From Larix kaempferi (Eukaryota > Streptophyta > Pinopsida > Pinales > Pinaceae), in assembly GCA_027924585.1 (NCBI GenBank), contig BSBM01000232.1, positions 31,519,001 through 31,583,000 on the forward strand: a stretch of 64,000 nt of DNA, read 5' to 3'. The notes beneath the pieces are model-generated. The model had not been told where the DNA came from, did no database searches, and worked only from the letters and a program-made list of their open reading frames with translations. The first letter of the stretch is position 1. Each line of letters begins with the position of its first letter. The position numbers and the translations under genes are program-made. Positions 42,620 to 53,689 of the stretch are shown piece after piece.

Positions 42620-43450
42620 CTTTCGAGGAGGGTCCTTTTGAACTACACCAAGCTTGTCTCGGAAGTATTCAAATTTCACTCGAGACAGAGGTTTGGTTGG
42701 TAACTTCTTCACTTGAGGTAGAGGTTTGGTTAGTACAACGGTAACCTGTTACAAATTCAAACTTTATAGTTCCTTTCCGCGTCATATCTTGTTAGTTCCC
42801 TATGATCTTTGACTTATCATGGAACACTAGATTCTATGTCATCTTGATACAACTCTATTTATCACATAGGATCACAGTTGGTTCTATCTCTAAGTCAAAC
42901 AATCCTGAAGTCAAACTTCTTCACAACTAGTAGAGCAAGCAGCCATATATTCCGATTGTGCTGAGAGCCACACTAGACTGCTTCCAACTAAACCACGAGA
43001 TCATGGCTAATCCCAGACAATAACATCATCTCGATGTGTTCTTCCTGTCTGATACACTTTCTTCCCAATCAACATCTGAGTAGCCATCTGAAGTCATGAT
43101 CTCCAAGATAGCATAGATCAAAGTCTATCGTATCCTTTATGTGCCTCATCACATGCTTTGCAACTCTCGGGTGAACACATCTAGTTTCCACTAGATACTG
43201 ACTCAAGGTGTTCACAACAAAGCATATATCTAACCTAATATATGTTAGATACATCAATGACCCAATAATTTGACTGTACAGAGTTATATCCACTAACTCT
43301 GATGAGTCATCTCCTAACAGCTTCAAGTTGGAATCCATAAGAGTGGCCATTCCAACATATCAAGTCTTCTCAAGATTTCTCAGCATACTTTCTCTGGTTG
43401 AGAGAGATTCCTTCTGAGACTTTCCATACTTTTAGACCTAGAAAGTAATG
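42620..43450 (-). pseudogene. Copia-B RT end / RNase H remnant
   Basis: Minus-strand reading in broken frames: MHYFLGLKVWKVSEGISLNQ at about 43460, GDDSSELVDITLYSQIIGSL, MYLTYIRLDICFVVNTLSQY, HPRVAKHVMRHIKDT and FDLCYLGDHDFR. Then come a shifted SVSDRKNTSR-like block, QSSVALSTTEAEYMAAC (about 42950, the RNase H active-site region) and finally KPLSRVKFEYFRDKLGVVQK, ending with a stop at about 42615. This is the normal C-terminus of a copia polyprotein. Stops and frameshifts are frequent. It sits between the 5' non-coding region and the tandem arrays. Confidence 0.85.
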
Positions 43451-43689
43451 CATCAATCTGAGATCTTTCAATTTCATTTCTACAGTCATCTATCTGTGCC
43501 ATCTCTCATCAGATGGGTCTATTGATATGAGTCTCAACATCATTCGAACTCTGTGGTGAGTTCCTTCTTGCATCCATGTCATATGTGTATAGAAGCCATA
43601 TTCAACCTTGTAGCAAAGGTTGAGATCCATATCACCCATGGTGATCATTAAGCTCATCAATTGATTATCGATCCTGGGAACCATATAGA

Positions 43690-46600
43690 ACCTGATTCAC
43701 ACTTCTTCTTTAATTACACCATTAAGAGAATGGTCTTATTTTAGCCACTTGGAGCAAACATCTCATCATGATTCTCTTCCTCTTTCTAAGAGAATCTTCT
43801 AGCCATGAGCCTTCTATATTTTGTTTGATTTGTAAATCTTCTTGTTGAACATCCATTGCTTGTTCAGTGTTCATCATTCATCATGATCTTTCCTACAAAT
43901 CAAAATTAAGTACAGGATTAGTAATACTTCATAATCATCAAATCATATTGACATGGTAACCTATTATGCATACAGATATCATTTATATAGTTATGCAACT
44001 AATTTGACCAATACTTTGGCACAACACTTTCCCATATCCCGTGTGCATACAGTGGCTATCTAGATGCCTTCCATCTCTACCAGAACATACTATCGAGAGT
44101 GTGCACAGCTCTCGGCATGTCAGCAAAGAGGTTTCATTCTAGACAAGCAACAATGGAATGTTTGTCCAACTTACCAAACATATGCACATTAGTTGTATAC
44201 TGTTCAATGCTCTATGAATGTTTACACTCAGCATTATATATTCTAGGAATACAAATATGCATACAACCTATTACAGGCAATATCATTACTATTTCAAATA
44301 ACAACTCAAATACTTATCTTTTATGTTTGTGTGGCTGCCTCCCGCTTGATCTTCTGTATGTCTTTTGAACTTCTATTCATTCTGTACCACTGTGCATGCT
44401 CAAGAGTCATCCTCATGATCTCATACACAAACATACACTCATTAGTATATTCTAAATGCTATCAAAACATTATAGTACTAAATAATCTTGAAAATGTATA
44501 GTCATGATTATAGTTAATAAACATTAGTATTCAAGATTTCAGGGAAGTCTTCATTTACTCATGCATATCATCAATCAAGATAAAAGATATAATATGCATA
44601 ATCCCTTGATTACTAACTTTATGAATAAGCATAACCAATCATTCCAAGTATACTTATATAAGGGATCCTAACACAAGGTAAGATTCATGGGAAACATACC
44701 TGGATTAGTATACCTACTTGGTTATGTACAACATACCTAAACAATCTCTTCAATGATTTAGAGATCCTGAGCTAGAACCTGCATGTCTCATAGGTTAAGC
44801 ATAATATAACAAAGTCATACATACCTTGTAAGTAGAACAAAGATTATGGATGAGTCTTTGTCTTCATGTTTTCATGGTCATGGAGCCTGATTTGTCTTTT
44901 GTGATGTACCTGTATCTTGTTAGCAGACAACATCAACCTCACACAACATCATAATGCATTAGTACAATCATAAGTGTCAACACCCTAACCAATGAATATC
45001 TTCTATCATGCATTCATAATTTTGTGAAGGTGATACAACAAATCTAAAATCAAGATTGTACTAACCGTAATAACATGAAGACAAACATACCATAAACTTA
45101 ATCATGAACAAATCTCAAAACATACCTCGATGAGTCATACCTGTCGAGATCGCTTGTAATCTCCTTATGTAAAGCCTTAGCCTCATCTCCCTCTGAAACA
45201 GGAACTCCTTCACTTATGCAGGTGACCAATCCATCTTCTTCTAGGATTAACCCTATCCACTTGATTTGCAAGAACTGGACCTGGAGCTGGATATGGGTTT
45301 GTCGGAGAAACCCCAAAAAATTCAAACTTTGAATTTCAAACTTCCGAAATGATAGAAATATGCACCTTGATGAGCTGATCAAACTGATATATTCAGAATT
45401 TGAAAACTGCAAAGTTTCACTCCTCAATTTTGCCTTTGAAACTTCCGGATTCACTAGACGTGACCCTGAACTGGGGTTTGATGAATCCCACTCTTCTGCC
45501 CAATCAAAATGTTTGATCCAAAGCTCTAAGCTTCTATTTTTCTGAGGAGCTTCCAGCCATGGTCACAGATTTCAAAAAATTCCCATTTTTACAGAAGCCC
45601 TAATTTTCCACTTTTCTGATCAAAGTCCCGAACTAGGGTTTGATCAAGCCCGGAATTCTGCCCAACCAAAAAATCTGATCTTGGTCTCTAAATTTCTATT
45701 TTGATGAGTAGCATTCAGCCGTGGTCTCCGTTTACAAAAATTCCAACTTTCTTCAAAGCCCTAAATTCCGGAAGCCATGAATGAAGGTACTCAAAAATGA
45801 TTCTGTTTTGACAGAAATATGTACTTGATTGTTTCTGGTGTAACTCCAAATGTTTCAATCCACAGGGTCTGAAAAAGTTTTCTGAGATAGCCTGACCTGT
45901 TATCTTTCCATCCTGACAGGTTTGACCTCAATTGGATTCTCTGAGAGAGAGTTATGTCAAATGTCGCAACGTGACCTGTTTTGGGATAAAACAGAAGAGC
46001 GAACTTGTACGGTGTGCCACGTGTCACTGTTTGAACTTCGGCCTCTGAAAAACTTTCCTGAGGTAGCTCGTCCTGTTATCTTTCCATCCTGATAGGTCTG
46101 ACCTCAATTGGACTCTCTGAGAGAGAGTTATGCCAAGTGTTGCAACATGACCTGTTTATGGGATAATACAGGAGGGCGAACTTGTACCGAGTTCCACGTG
46201 TCACTGGTTCAACTTTGGCCTCTGAAAAAGTTTTCTGAGATAGTACAGACTGTGTACTACCTGTCACTTTTTACGAAATTTCATTTGGAGCTTCCTAGCC
46301 CAATATATGACCTTTTTCCCAAGGTCACCTGATTTTGACTCAGATCTGGAAGAGGCAGAAACCCTATATTGTACAGATCATAAATCACAAAGTACAACGA
46401 ATTAGAGGTTTTCCTTTGGACACAAGGTACCTGGAGATTCAATATTCGTCCTGTAACAATTTCAGATCCGAAAACTTCGCCAAAACGGATTTATAGCGAA
46501 AGTGCTACGATGACTGGTTTTTGCTATGTAAAACCCTAACCTTCAAATTGTCGTAAGTAAAGCAAGTGTCGTTAGTGCCATACCTTGTCTTCCTTCAGGT
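43690..46600 (-). other. Copia-B 5' non-coding region with duplications
   Basis: This stretch sits where gag, protease and integrase would be, but I see none of them. It contains a tandem duplication at 45866-46245, period about 176 bp (unit with CCTGTTATCTTTCCATCCTGA, CTCTGAGAGAGAGTTATG and CCACGTGTCACTG). It also has an older imperfect repeat around 45460-45790 (GGGTTTGAT(G/C)AA(T/G)CCC and TTCTGCCCAA). A few short ORFs (for example 45098-45454 minus) look incidental. Confidence 0.65.
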
Positions 46601-46602
46601 TA

Positions 46603-46614
46603 GCTCTGATACCA
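46603..46614 (-). promoter_or_regulatory. Copia-B primer-binding site
   Basis: TGGTATCAGAGC on the minus strand follows the LTR end ...ATCTTAACA without a gap and matches initiator-Met tRNA. Confidence 0.9.
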
Positions 46615-47218
46615 TGTTAAGATTTAATATGATAAGACAGAAAATAGCAGCATTACATTCCATTTCACAATAATAGCATATACAGGATCACTGAAGAAAC
46701 AACAAGCACAGCATAAACACAAGAGACAGAGATTTATCCTGGGAAACCGTCATGGGGTAGAAAACCCAGCAAAGCTTCCTCAATATAGATGACTAGCAAT
46801 ATACAAAGATGAAACCCTGAGACACGATCTCCTCCTCCATAATAGCAGACCTCTCCTCCACAAGTGCACTATCCTCAAGTGTGTGAGTGTGTATAATGAG
46901 GAACACACCTCCTCTATTTATACACTACTTTGATATGTATTTTACACAAGTACACGTAGGCTCGTATTTAACCAATGGGTTAAATACCCCACTACAACTG
47001 ACTGGGCTGACCCCTCTAGGGTGGTCTAATAACCCTTTGACCCACATAACACATACAGGGCCGACCCCCACTAGGGAAGTCTAATAACCCGAGTTACCAC
47101 ATTCCGACGGAGGAATAAACATCTCCGGATATACAATAAGATCTTCATGGAGGAATGAAACATCTCCGGAATAATAAAGTACAAATATAATATTCTTTGA
47201 AGTTACAATATCTCAACA
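46615..47218 (-). repeat. Copia-B 5' LTR
   Basis: 604 bp, about 99.3% identical to the 3' LTR by my count. TATAAATAGAGG on the minus strand lies at about 46911-46922. The outer TSD CGCTC is at 47219-47223. Confidence 0.93.
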
Positions 47219-47223
47219 CGCTC

Positions 47224-48396
47224 ATCTTCACTTTTTGAGTCAGAATTTGAACTTTCATGAGAAGATGATTCTCTATCTTGTTCAACATGCTGTGGTGGAA
47301 TAGTTGGTAAGTTGTTTGCTTAGACATGGTGGGAATCATGCAATGGCCATTCTTCAAACTGGACACTTATTTCAAGGAAGTTCTGCACGGTAGAAAGATC
47401 CATCAGTTTATAGGCCTTCGCATTATGTGCATAACCAACCAATATGAACTCTTTTCTTTGAGGCTCTAAGGCTTTCCTCTTCTTTGAATGAATCCTTTCC
47501 CAAGCTTTGGAACCAAAGACTCTTAGATGAGACACATTTGTCTTATATCCCATCGATGCTTAAAAATGAGTTTTGTTGTTTAGGGCTTAGTGTGGAACTC
47601 TATTCTGGAGGTATGCAACATAGTTGACAGCTTCTACTCAAAGTCTAGGAGACAATGCTTTAGACTCAAGCATGCATGTATCCATCTCTTTCAATGTTCT
47701 ATTCTTTCTCTCAACTACACCATTCTATTGTGGTGTGTAAGGAATGGTGTGTTTCATTTATATACCTTCACTTGCACAAAATAACTGAAACTCATTCTTC
47801 ACATACACTCCTCCATAGTCAATACGAAGGACCTTGATCTTCTTGTCAGTGATTTTTGCTATAGAAGCTTTTAAAAAATTGAAATATTCAAAGACTTCTG
47901 ATTTCAAATTTAAAAAATATACCCAACTGGATCTTGAATAACCATCTATGAATGTTAAGATGTATCTAGAATTATTCAAATATAGGTGAGGAAGAGATCA
48001 TGATATGTCACTGTGAATCAACTCGAGAGGAGATGAGGCTCTCTTTGCCTTTCCCTTTTCAAACTTGTGCTACTGATGCTTACCAATAAAGCAACCTTGA
48101 CAGGTTCCCTTAGCAAATCTGATGTTTGGGAGGCCTTCAACCATTTTCTAATTGTGCAGTTCTTGCAAATATATGTAGTTGAGGTTCCCAAACCTCTCAT
48201 GCCAAAGTATGCTCACTTCATTTGCATGAGTAAGAAGTGCACTTTGTTTTGAGTAAGGAAATAAATGAGAGAAATCATAGAGTTTAGAATGGTGATATGC
48301 AATGCCTTGTGCAATGATCTTCCCAAAAGAGATCTCTTGAATTTCAACCACATTAAGAGTAAAAATTACTTTCTTTGGAACTCCTATATGGTTCAT
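47224..48396 (-). pseudogene. Copia-A integrase
   Basis: Minus-strand blocks in order: SILWHERFGNLNYIYLQEL (GAG_pre-integrase), GTCQGCFIGKHQ (CxxC of the zinc finger), LELIHSDIS with the first catalytic Asp, YILTFIDGYSRSSWVYFLN and KVLRIDYGGVY with the second Asp. Then come a NGVVERKNRTL block with the catalytic Glu, SHLRVFGSKAWERIHSKKRK and FILVGYAHNAKAYKL. The acidic end SDSKSEDE runs into the Copia-B insertion. At least four in-frame stops break it (for example after HELHN, GKHQ, CASEGI and DSHHV). Integrase inserts the cDNA. The catalytic triad is still legible but the gene is dead. Confidence 0.9.
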
Positions 48397-48790
48397 TTAA
48401 TAAACTGAAAGGAGGTTAGCTTCCAAGGTAGGAACATAGAGCACATCATTGAAGTATCCATGATCCAGATTGATCCTTCCAATCCATTTTGAAGGAACTT
48501 CGGAATCATCTCCCATTAGGATAGAAGGCCCAATAGTTGGTTCGAATTCAAAGAATAGATCCTTGGATACAGGCATGTGTCTAGAGGCTCCATAATATAT
48601 GATGAAGGAGGATGCATTCGAAGTGACAACCATGAGTACTGACACCTCTCTTTATCCTCTGATTTAGGATCAACTTCTTTCCTTCTTGCACTTGCAGGTA
48701 CTAGAAGGTTGGTTTTATACAGAAGTTGGGCCATGAGATCAATGGTCTTCTTCATGCAATCACTTTTGGGTGAAAACCTCTATTGCAGTA
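48397..48790 (-). pseudogene. Copia-A gag zinc knuckle and protease
   Basis: At about 48790-48730 the minus strand reads CPYCNRGFHPKSDC, a CCHC-type knuckle. The protease follows (48645-48397): the active site normally read as DSGAS is YYGASRHM here, so the catalytic Asp has become Tyr. Downstream the ILMGDDSEV and LYVPTLEANLLSV blocks agree with copia protease. The stop after VY at 48397 separates it from integrase. Protease cuts the polyprotein; with this substitution it would be inactive even without the frameshifts. Confidence 0.82.
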
Positions 48791-49570
48791 TGGACATTTG
48801 GTCTTCTCCTTTTGGTTTTTCTTGCCTCTCCTTGGATTTGAGGTTCCCTCGAACTGTTTGGAGAATCCTTTGAATTATTCTCACATTGTTTCTTCTCCTT
48901 TCCCTTGTTCGTTCCTTTCCCATTCGCATTATTTCCTTCTCCTATAGAAAGATCTTGATCCCTTGATGGTTGTATTACTCCCATATGCACCAATTTGTCC
49001 TGCTCCTTTGTCAGAGACAAGATGAATGCATCTAGAGTGTGTATTTTCCAGTTTGGGATGGATATATTTGTTATTTGGAAAGTGGATACAAACACATAAT
49101 AGTCTAATATTCCCGTTTTTGAAAGAATAGAAAGAATAATCTGCTTATCTTCCTTCTCAATTCCACATAGTTTTAGCTGCACAACCAAGTTCTTGAATCT
49201 TGTGAAGAAATATGTGATGGATTCAAAGTTGTTGGGTGTTGGGGCTCAGAGAGATCATCTCATTTTCCAATTGATGTCCTCTCAAATCATGTTTTTTCCC
49301 AAATAAGGATTCGAGCTTTGTCCAAACCTCCTTGGGATATTTCAGACCAGAGAGATGAAAGATTAGATCTTTGGAAATGTTGAGGCACATCAATCCATAC
49401 ACTTCATCGATATTGTTCAGATACTTGGCCTTATCTGTAGCACCATTTGGTTCGACCTCAATCCCATTTAGCACCCTGTAGAGACATCTATTGCGCATGA
49501 AGATCTCCATTTGGTCCTTCCATTCAAATAAATTGAAGGGATTAAGCTTGGGAATCAAAGTTAGATCCAT
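48760..49570 (-). pseudogene. Copia-A gag
   Basis: The start ATG at 49570 lies 265 bp past the 5' LTR. The first ORF (49570-49223) has LNPFNLFEWKDQMEIFMRNR and LMCLNISKDLIFHLSGLKYP, then KEVWTKLESLFGKK, the UBN2-type copia gag core. After one frameshift near 49215 it resumes (49188-48760): LKLCGIEKEDKQIILSILSK, SLTKEQDKLVHMG and a basic Lys/Asn-rich stretch leading to the zinc knuckle. The N-terminal layout (ExW...FL/M, W...LxxxFGK) parallels the TR-GAG ORF at 13148-14182. Confidence 0.87.
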
Positions 49571-49822
49571 AGTAGATGAATGAATGTGCTTCTGATGATG
49601 GAATAACCTACAAAAACAATGGAAAAATATATGGAGGATTGTTATTGAATATACTAATCATTGCTTTAGGACAATAGGCACTTTTATCCAGATCCTTCAC
49701 ACCTGGCTAGACCTCAAAGGATTTCTCCAATGAATTCAATGCAATGGCACCATGATTTGTTGTGGAAATCTAGAGGCTTTTGGTGCACTACTGAAAATAG
49801 TTTCTCAACCTAATCTCTCACA

Positions 49823-49835
49823 AGATCTAATACCA
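49823..49835 (-). promoter_or_regulatory. Copia-A primer-binding site
   Basis: TGGTATTAGATCT on the minus strand follows the 5' LTR directly. It is the initiator-Met type site with two changes from TGGTATCAGAGC, as expected in an old copy. Confidence 0.75.
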
Positions 49836-50550
49836 TGTGAAATTCCACAGTGATAAATCATTGAGCTTGAACAAACCTCACAATTTCACAATGTTATTAC
49901 TGAGAATAATTAGAACGAAACATTGATCAATTCAATCATAAAACAAAAACACAGATAAAAAAAATGTTGTTTATACATTAATCATCAATAAGATGGAAAT
50001 CAAAATATGTTACAATAAAATGAATTCGATAGATCTGATAGGATTCGAATTCACCTCAAGTTTGGGCTTAGTTTGCATTGGAACCATCTCTCGATAAGTT
50101 TTAGTGGCCACCGATGATGAATGTTCAGTTAGCAGAGGTAGAAATGAGCATGACTGAGTCATGTGGGATCCAATGTATGGAAGAATACTCCAAGGGGGTG
50201 CATATATGTCTGACAATGGTAAAAAAGGGTGCTCCTTGACTCAGTAATAGTAAAACTAGGTGTAGCAGTCAGTTAACTGAGCAATCAAGGGGACAAGGCG
50301 CCCCAAATCTAGGAACTGACTGTTTAGATCCCTAAAATCATACAGGAGGGCACATTTAAACTCTAGTGATGTAAACAAGGCACTCTGAGTGGATAAGAGT
50401 GCTAGTGATGACGAAAATTAAACTCTAGGGGGGCTAAACGAAGGAATAGGTGCTAGGAGACTTAGTTGCAAATACATGGATGCATGGAGTGCTACATGGA
50501 ATGCATTCATGCATTCAAAAAAAAAAAAAGATGTTGAGAATATTCCAACA
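49836..50550 (-). repeat. Copia-A 5' LTR
   Basis: 715 bp, partner of 37949-38671. A run of A (50517-50529) near the right end is absent from the partner. The outer flank is Gypsy-B integrase sequence. Confidence 0.85.
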
Positions 50551-50555
50551 CCATG

Positions 50556-51290
50556 TACCTTTGGTAATCTTGTAATAAACTACATGGAGGTGCTCTCCCA
50601 CTTCTTCTTTGGAATGGGTAATAGTCAAATCAATCCCACGGGATGTGTAGCCTCTAACTTGTTCTATAGACGTGTCATGCATTTCCTCACATACCGTAGT
50701 ACATATTCCTTGATACCCTTCCAAGAGAATATGTCCCATACCTACTTGTAAGTCTTCAGATATCTCAGGTGCCTTGCTAATGGTACGTTGTGAAATTCTC
50801 TCGGGATCTTGTCCTTGACTGTGGACTCGGGGACAAGGTAAATCCTATCCTTGTATTATATGATGTCATCCACTACTATGTACCTATCATCATGAATGAT
50901 TCCCTCCATAATCTCATAGGATAATATATTCTTAGAGTATTCCACCAAGAGAATGGACTTCCAATATGTTGAGATCTCTGTCATGGTGAAGGATGTATTC
51001 CTTCTGGAAAGGGTGTCATCAACTAGATTCTTCTTTCTGTTTACGTAATCTATGTTAAAATAATGCGCACACACCTTTCTAACCCAATTTTTCTATCTCT
51101 CTCTTAAATATATCTACTCCAAAAAGCACCTCAAGTTGTTGTGGTCAATCCTCACCACAAAGAATCCTCCAACCAAATACTAACTGAACTTAATTCTCAC
51201 GGAATGCATGATAGCCAACATATCCTTTTCATATTTGTGGTAGAGACTCTGTGTCTCCCTCATCTTCCGTCTCTCAAAATATATGGGATG
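50556..51290 (-). pseudogene. Gypsy-B RNase H end and integrase start
   Basis: Minus strand: ETQSLYHKYEKDMLAIMHSV and a VRIDHNNLRCF block (RNase H), then FNIDYVNRKKNLVDDTLSRR (the domain's end). The linker is IQYKDRIYLVPES. The integrase H2C2 finger follows (LRYLKTYKQV, ...YVRKCMTRL, then NKLEATHPVGLI) and the core start WESTSM*FITRLPKVHG, where a stop replaces the first catalytic Asp. The reading ends at the Copia-A LTR. Confidence 0.82.
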
Positions 51291-52545
51291 TCAATTCTAC
51301 ATCAACATCACACCTATCCCCTCTCCAGATGCATCACACTCTAACACAAATGGATATGAGAAGCCTAGCAATGATAGCACTAGGAAAGTGCTCATCACCC
51401 CCTTGAACTTGTTAAATTCTCTATATGCATCCTCTAACCATTGAAAGGCTCCTTTATTGGTGATATATGTTAGCGGCACACTAAGTTGTGAAAATACTTT
51501 CACAAACCTCCTATAATAGATGCATAATGTGAGGAATCTCAGATCTCTATAAGTGATCTTGGTATGGGCCACTATACTATCACTTAGATCTTCTTATGGT
51601 GCATATGTACCCCTTGAGTGCTAATCACATGCTCCGGGTAGAGAATATATGTTAAACCAAACTCGTACTTTTCCGTCAAGGAAAATAGCGACTACTCCTC
51701 CATGATGCTGAGAACCTCCTCCACATGCATCAAATTCTCCTCCCAATTCCTACTGTAGATCAAGAGATCATCAAATAATACCAATAAGAAATTCCTCATT
51801 TTTTGTTGAATATATGGTTCATACATGATTGGAAGGTGGCTGGTGCATTATTCAAATCGAAAGGAATGAATAGGTACTCATATTTACCATAGTGACATTT
51901 GAATGTTGTATTGTGGATGTCCTCATCTATGACCCGGATCTGATGGTACCTAGATCGAAGATCAATATTCGATGGGTACACTTCCCCATGTAGTTCATCT
52001 ATAAACTCATTTATCTCAAGTATTGGGTATTGATTCTTGATGGTATTCTTATTTAGGGCACTATAATCTATTCACATCATCATCGTGTCATCCTTCATCT
52101 TCACTAGTACCATAGAAGAAGCAAAAGGAATAGAGCTAGGCCAGATGAATCCCATATCAAGTAACTCATGTATGCAATTATCTATCTCATCCTTAAATTT
52201 ATTCGTATTCCTATATGGTGTTATATTCATGGTATTTTTCCCCTCCTCGAGCTCAATGGCATGTTCAAATCCCCTATCAGGTGGTCTCCCTATTGGTAGT
52301 GGCCCAAAAACCTTCTCATGATTCCCAAGCACATCTCGTATTTCCATATGATATGGTTGGTGGTCCTGTGATTCCCCCTGTGTGGTGATCATACACTCTG
52401 CGGCCCATGTTATGTCATCATGTTTGAATATAGCCTCCATGCATCTATTAGACACGATCCTGGGGATTCCTATAGACATACCTCTCAGAACAACCCTCTT
52501 CCCCCCTTTATACAAAAAATACATCCTAATGATCTGATAGTTCAT
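51290..52545 (-). pseudogene. Gypsy-B reverse transcriptase
   Basis: From 52545 the minus strand reads protease-RT linker sequence (GNHEKVFGPLPIGRPPDRGF, then HAIELEEG). The RT core follows: LLDMGFIWPSSIPFASSMVL, DYSALNKNTIKNQYPI, IDLRSRYHQIRV (catalytic Asp), YLFIPFDLNNAPATFQSCMN and, in a shifted frame, VLFDDLLIYSRNWE, which carries the xxDD active site. Near 51540-51400 come FLTLCIYYRRFVKVFSQLS and FQWLEDAYREF, and then the start of RNase H, FVLECDASGEGIGV. Single-base indels and stops disrupt it throughout. Confidence 0.87.
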
Positions 52546-52745
52546 CTTGAAGTCTCCTAGTTAGTATAACCAATGGACTTCTAATACCATATTGGTATCT
52601 TTTAGATCTACAACATATAATTCATGGTTCAACATATATTTTCCCATGTTCACACTCAATTATTTGATCCTCTGAGTACAATTCATGTTGTACCCATCTA
52701 CTACTACTACATTAAACCCCTCAAACTCCTCCGTGAGAATGTGCT

Positions 52746-53680
52746 TCCTAGAGACCAATTCTTTATCTATGAAGTTGTGGGTAGCCTCACCATCAATTAG
52801 TGTTGTAACTCTTTTCCCCTGTAGAATTCCCTAATCCTAAAAAATATAGTACCTGGGAACTCCTGGAAGTGTAGTGATGGTTATCTTCTTGACACCATCC
52901 TATAACTATGGTGAATTTGTAGTCTCAGGATGTGGTGGCTCTTCCCTTTTGTGGTCACTCTCATGAATGTTAAGTGTCTCATCCTCACCACTATCTTCAT
53001 CGTCGAGGGTACCTTGATATAGTGTACCTTTCCCTTTACCATGCATCTGTGTCCTAACTCCCAAGGTTCATTGCAGCTGTAAAAAAGCTTCTTCCTCTCT
53101 AACTCTCTTTGAGTCTCCCCATCCATCTTGTCTTTCCCCATCCATGTCCTCTAGGGAGGCTTCGTCTCCTTACTCTTGTGAGATAAAGGGTCTCGTTGGT
53201 GCCTTGTTGGACACAACATCCTAGAGACCAATTCTTCATCTATGAATTTGTGGGTAGCCTCACCATCGATTAATGTTGTAACTCTTTTCCCCTGGAGAAT
53301 GCCCCTAATATTGAAAGTATAGTTCCTGGGAACTCCTGGAAGTGCAGTGATGGTTATCTTCTTGAAAAAAATCCTGTAACTATGTCGACTCTATAATCTC
53401 AAGATGTGGTGTCTCTTCCCTTCTTTGGTCACTCTCCTGAATGCTAAGTGTCTCATCCTCACGACTATCTTCATCGTCGAGAGTACCTTGATATAGTGTA
53501 CCTTTCCCTTTCCCATGCATATGTGGCATGGATCCCAAGGTTCATTGCAGCTGTAGAAAATATTCTTCCTCTCTAACTCCCTCTAAGTCTCCTCAGCCAT
53601 CTTGTCTTTCCCCATCCATGTCCTCTAGGGAGGCTTCGTCTCCTTACTCTTGTGATATAAAGGGTCTCGATGGTTCCTTA
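52746..53680 (-). repeat. 474-bp tandem duplication across gag zinc knuckle and protease (Gypsy-B)
   Basis: CCTAGAGACCAATTCTT starts both units at 52746 and 53220, an offset of 474 bp. Each unit encodes, on the minus strand, a CCHC-like knuckle (YSCNEPW followed by a His and Cys), a linker ITITxLPGVP and the protease start TTLIDGEATHxFIDxELVSR (the active-site Asp of DGxAT is present). The knuckle is CNEPWELGHRC in one copy and CNEPWDPCHIC in the other. The duplication would give a polyprotein with two knuckles and two partial proteases. Confidence 0.85.
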
Positions 53681-53689
53681 TTGGACACA

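Larger units (their letters stand above)
39883..47218 (-). mobile_element. Copia-B: young non-autonomous copia-like element
   Basis: LTRs of exactly 604 bp lie at 39883-40486 and 46615-47218. A perfect 5-bp TSD CGCTC flanks the element (39878-39882, 47219-47223). A PBS (46603-46614) lies inside the right LTR and a PPT (40487-40500) beside the left, so it is on the minus strand. I count about 4 differences between the LTRs (roughly 0.7%), so the insertion is recent. Yet the 6.1-kb interior holds only decayed RT/RNase H (about 42620-43450), with no gag, protease or integrase. The rest is non-coding: a 2.9-kb 5' region with tandem duplications and a 1.8-kb 3' region of tandem arrays. It was evidently moved by another element's proteins. 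Confidence 0.93.
37949..50550 (-). mobile_element. Ty1/copia retrotransposon Copia-A, split by Copia-B
   Basis: LTRs lie at 37949-38671 (3') and 49836-50550 (5'); both begin TGTTGGAATATTC on the minus strand. The PBS is at 49823-49835 and the PPT at 38672-38682. Gene order on the minus strand is gag, protease, integrase, RT and an RNase H tail, with the integrase/RT junction split by Copia-B at 39883-47218. Removing Copia-B and one CGCTC copy rejoins the frame (KSEDE to RMLDLDPYE). Over the first 245 bases the LTRs differ at roughly 10% of positions, so it is old. Flanks lack a TSD: TTTAC on the left, CCATG on the right, with CACTA-3 on one side and Gypsy-B on the other. Confidence 0.88.
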
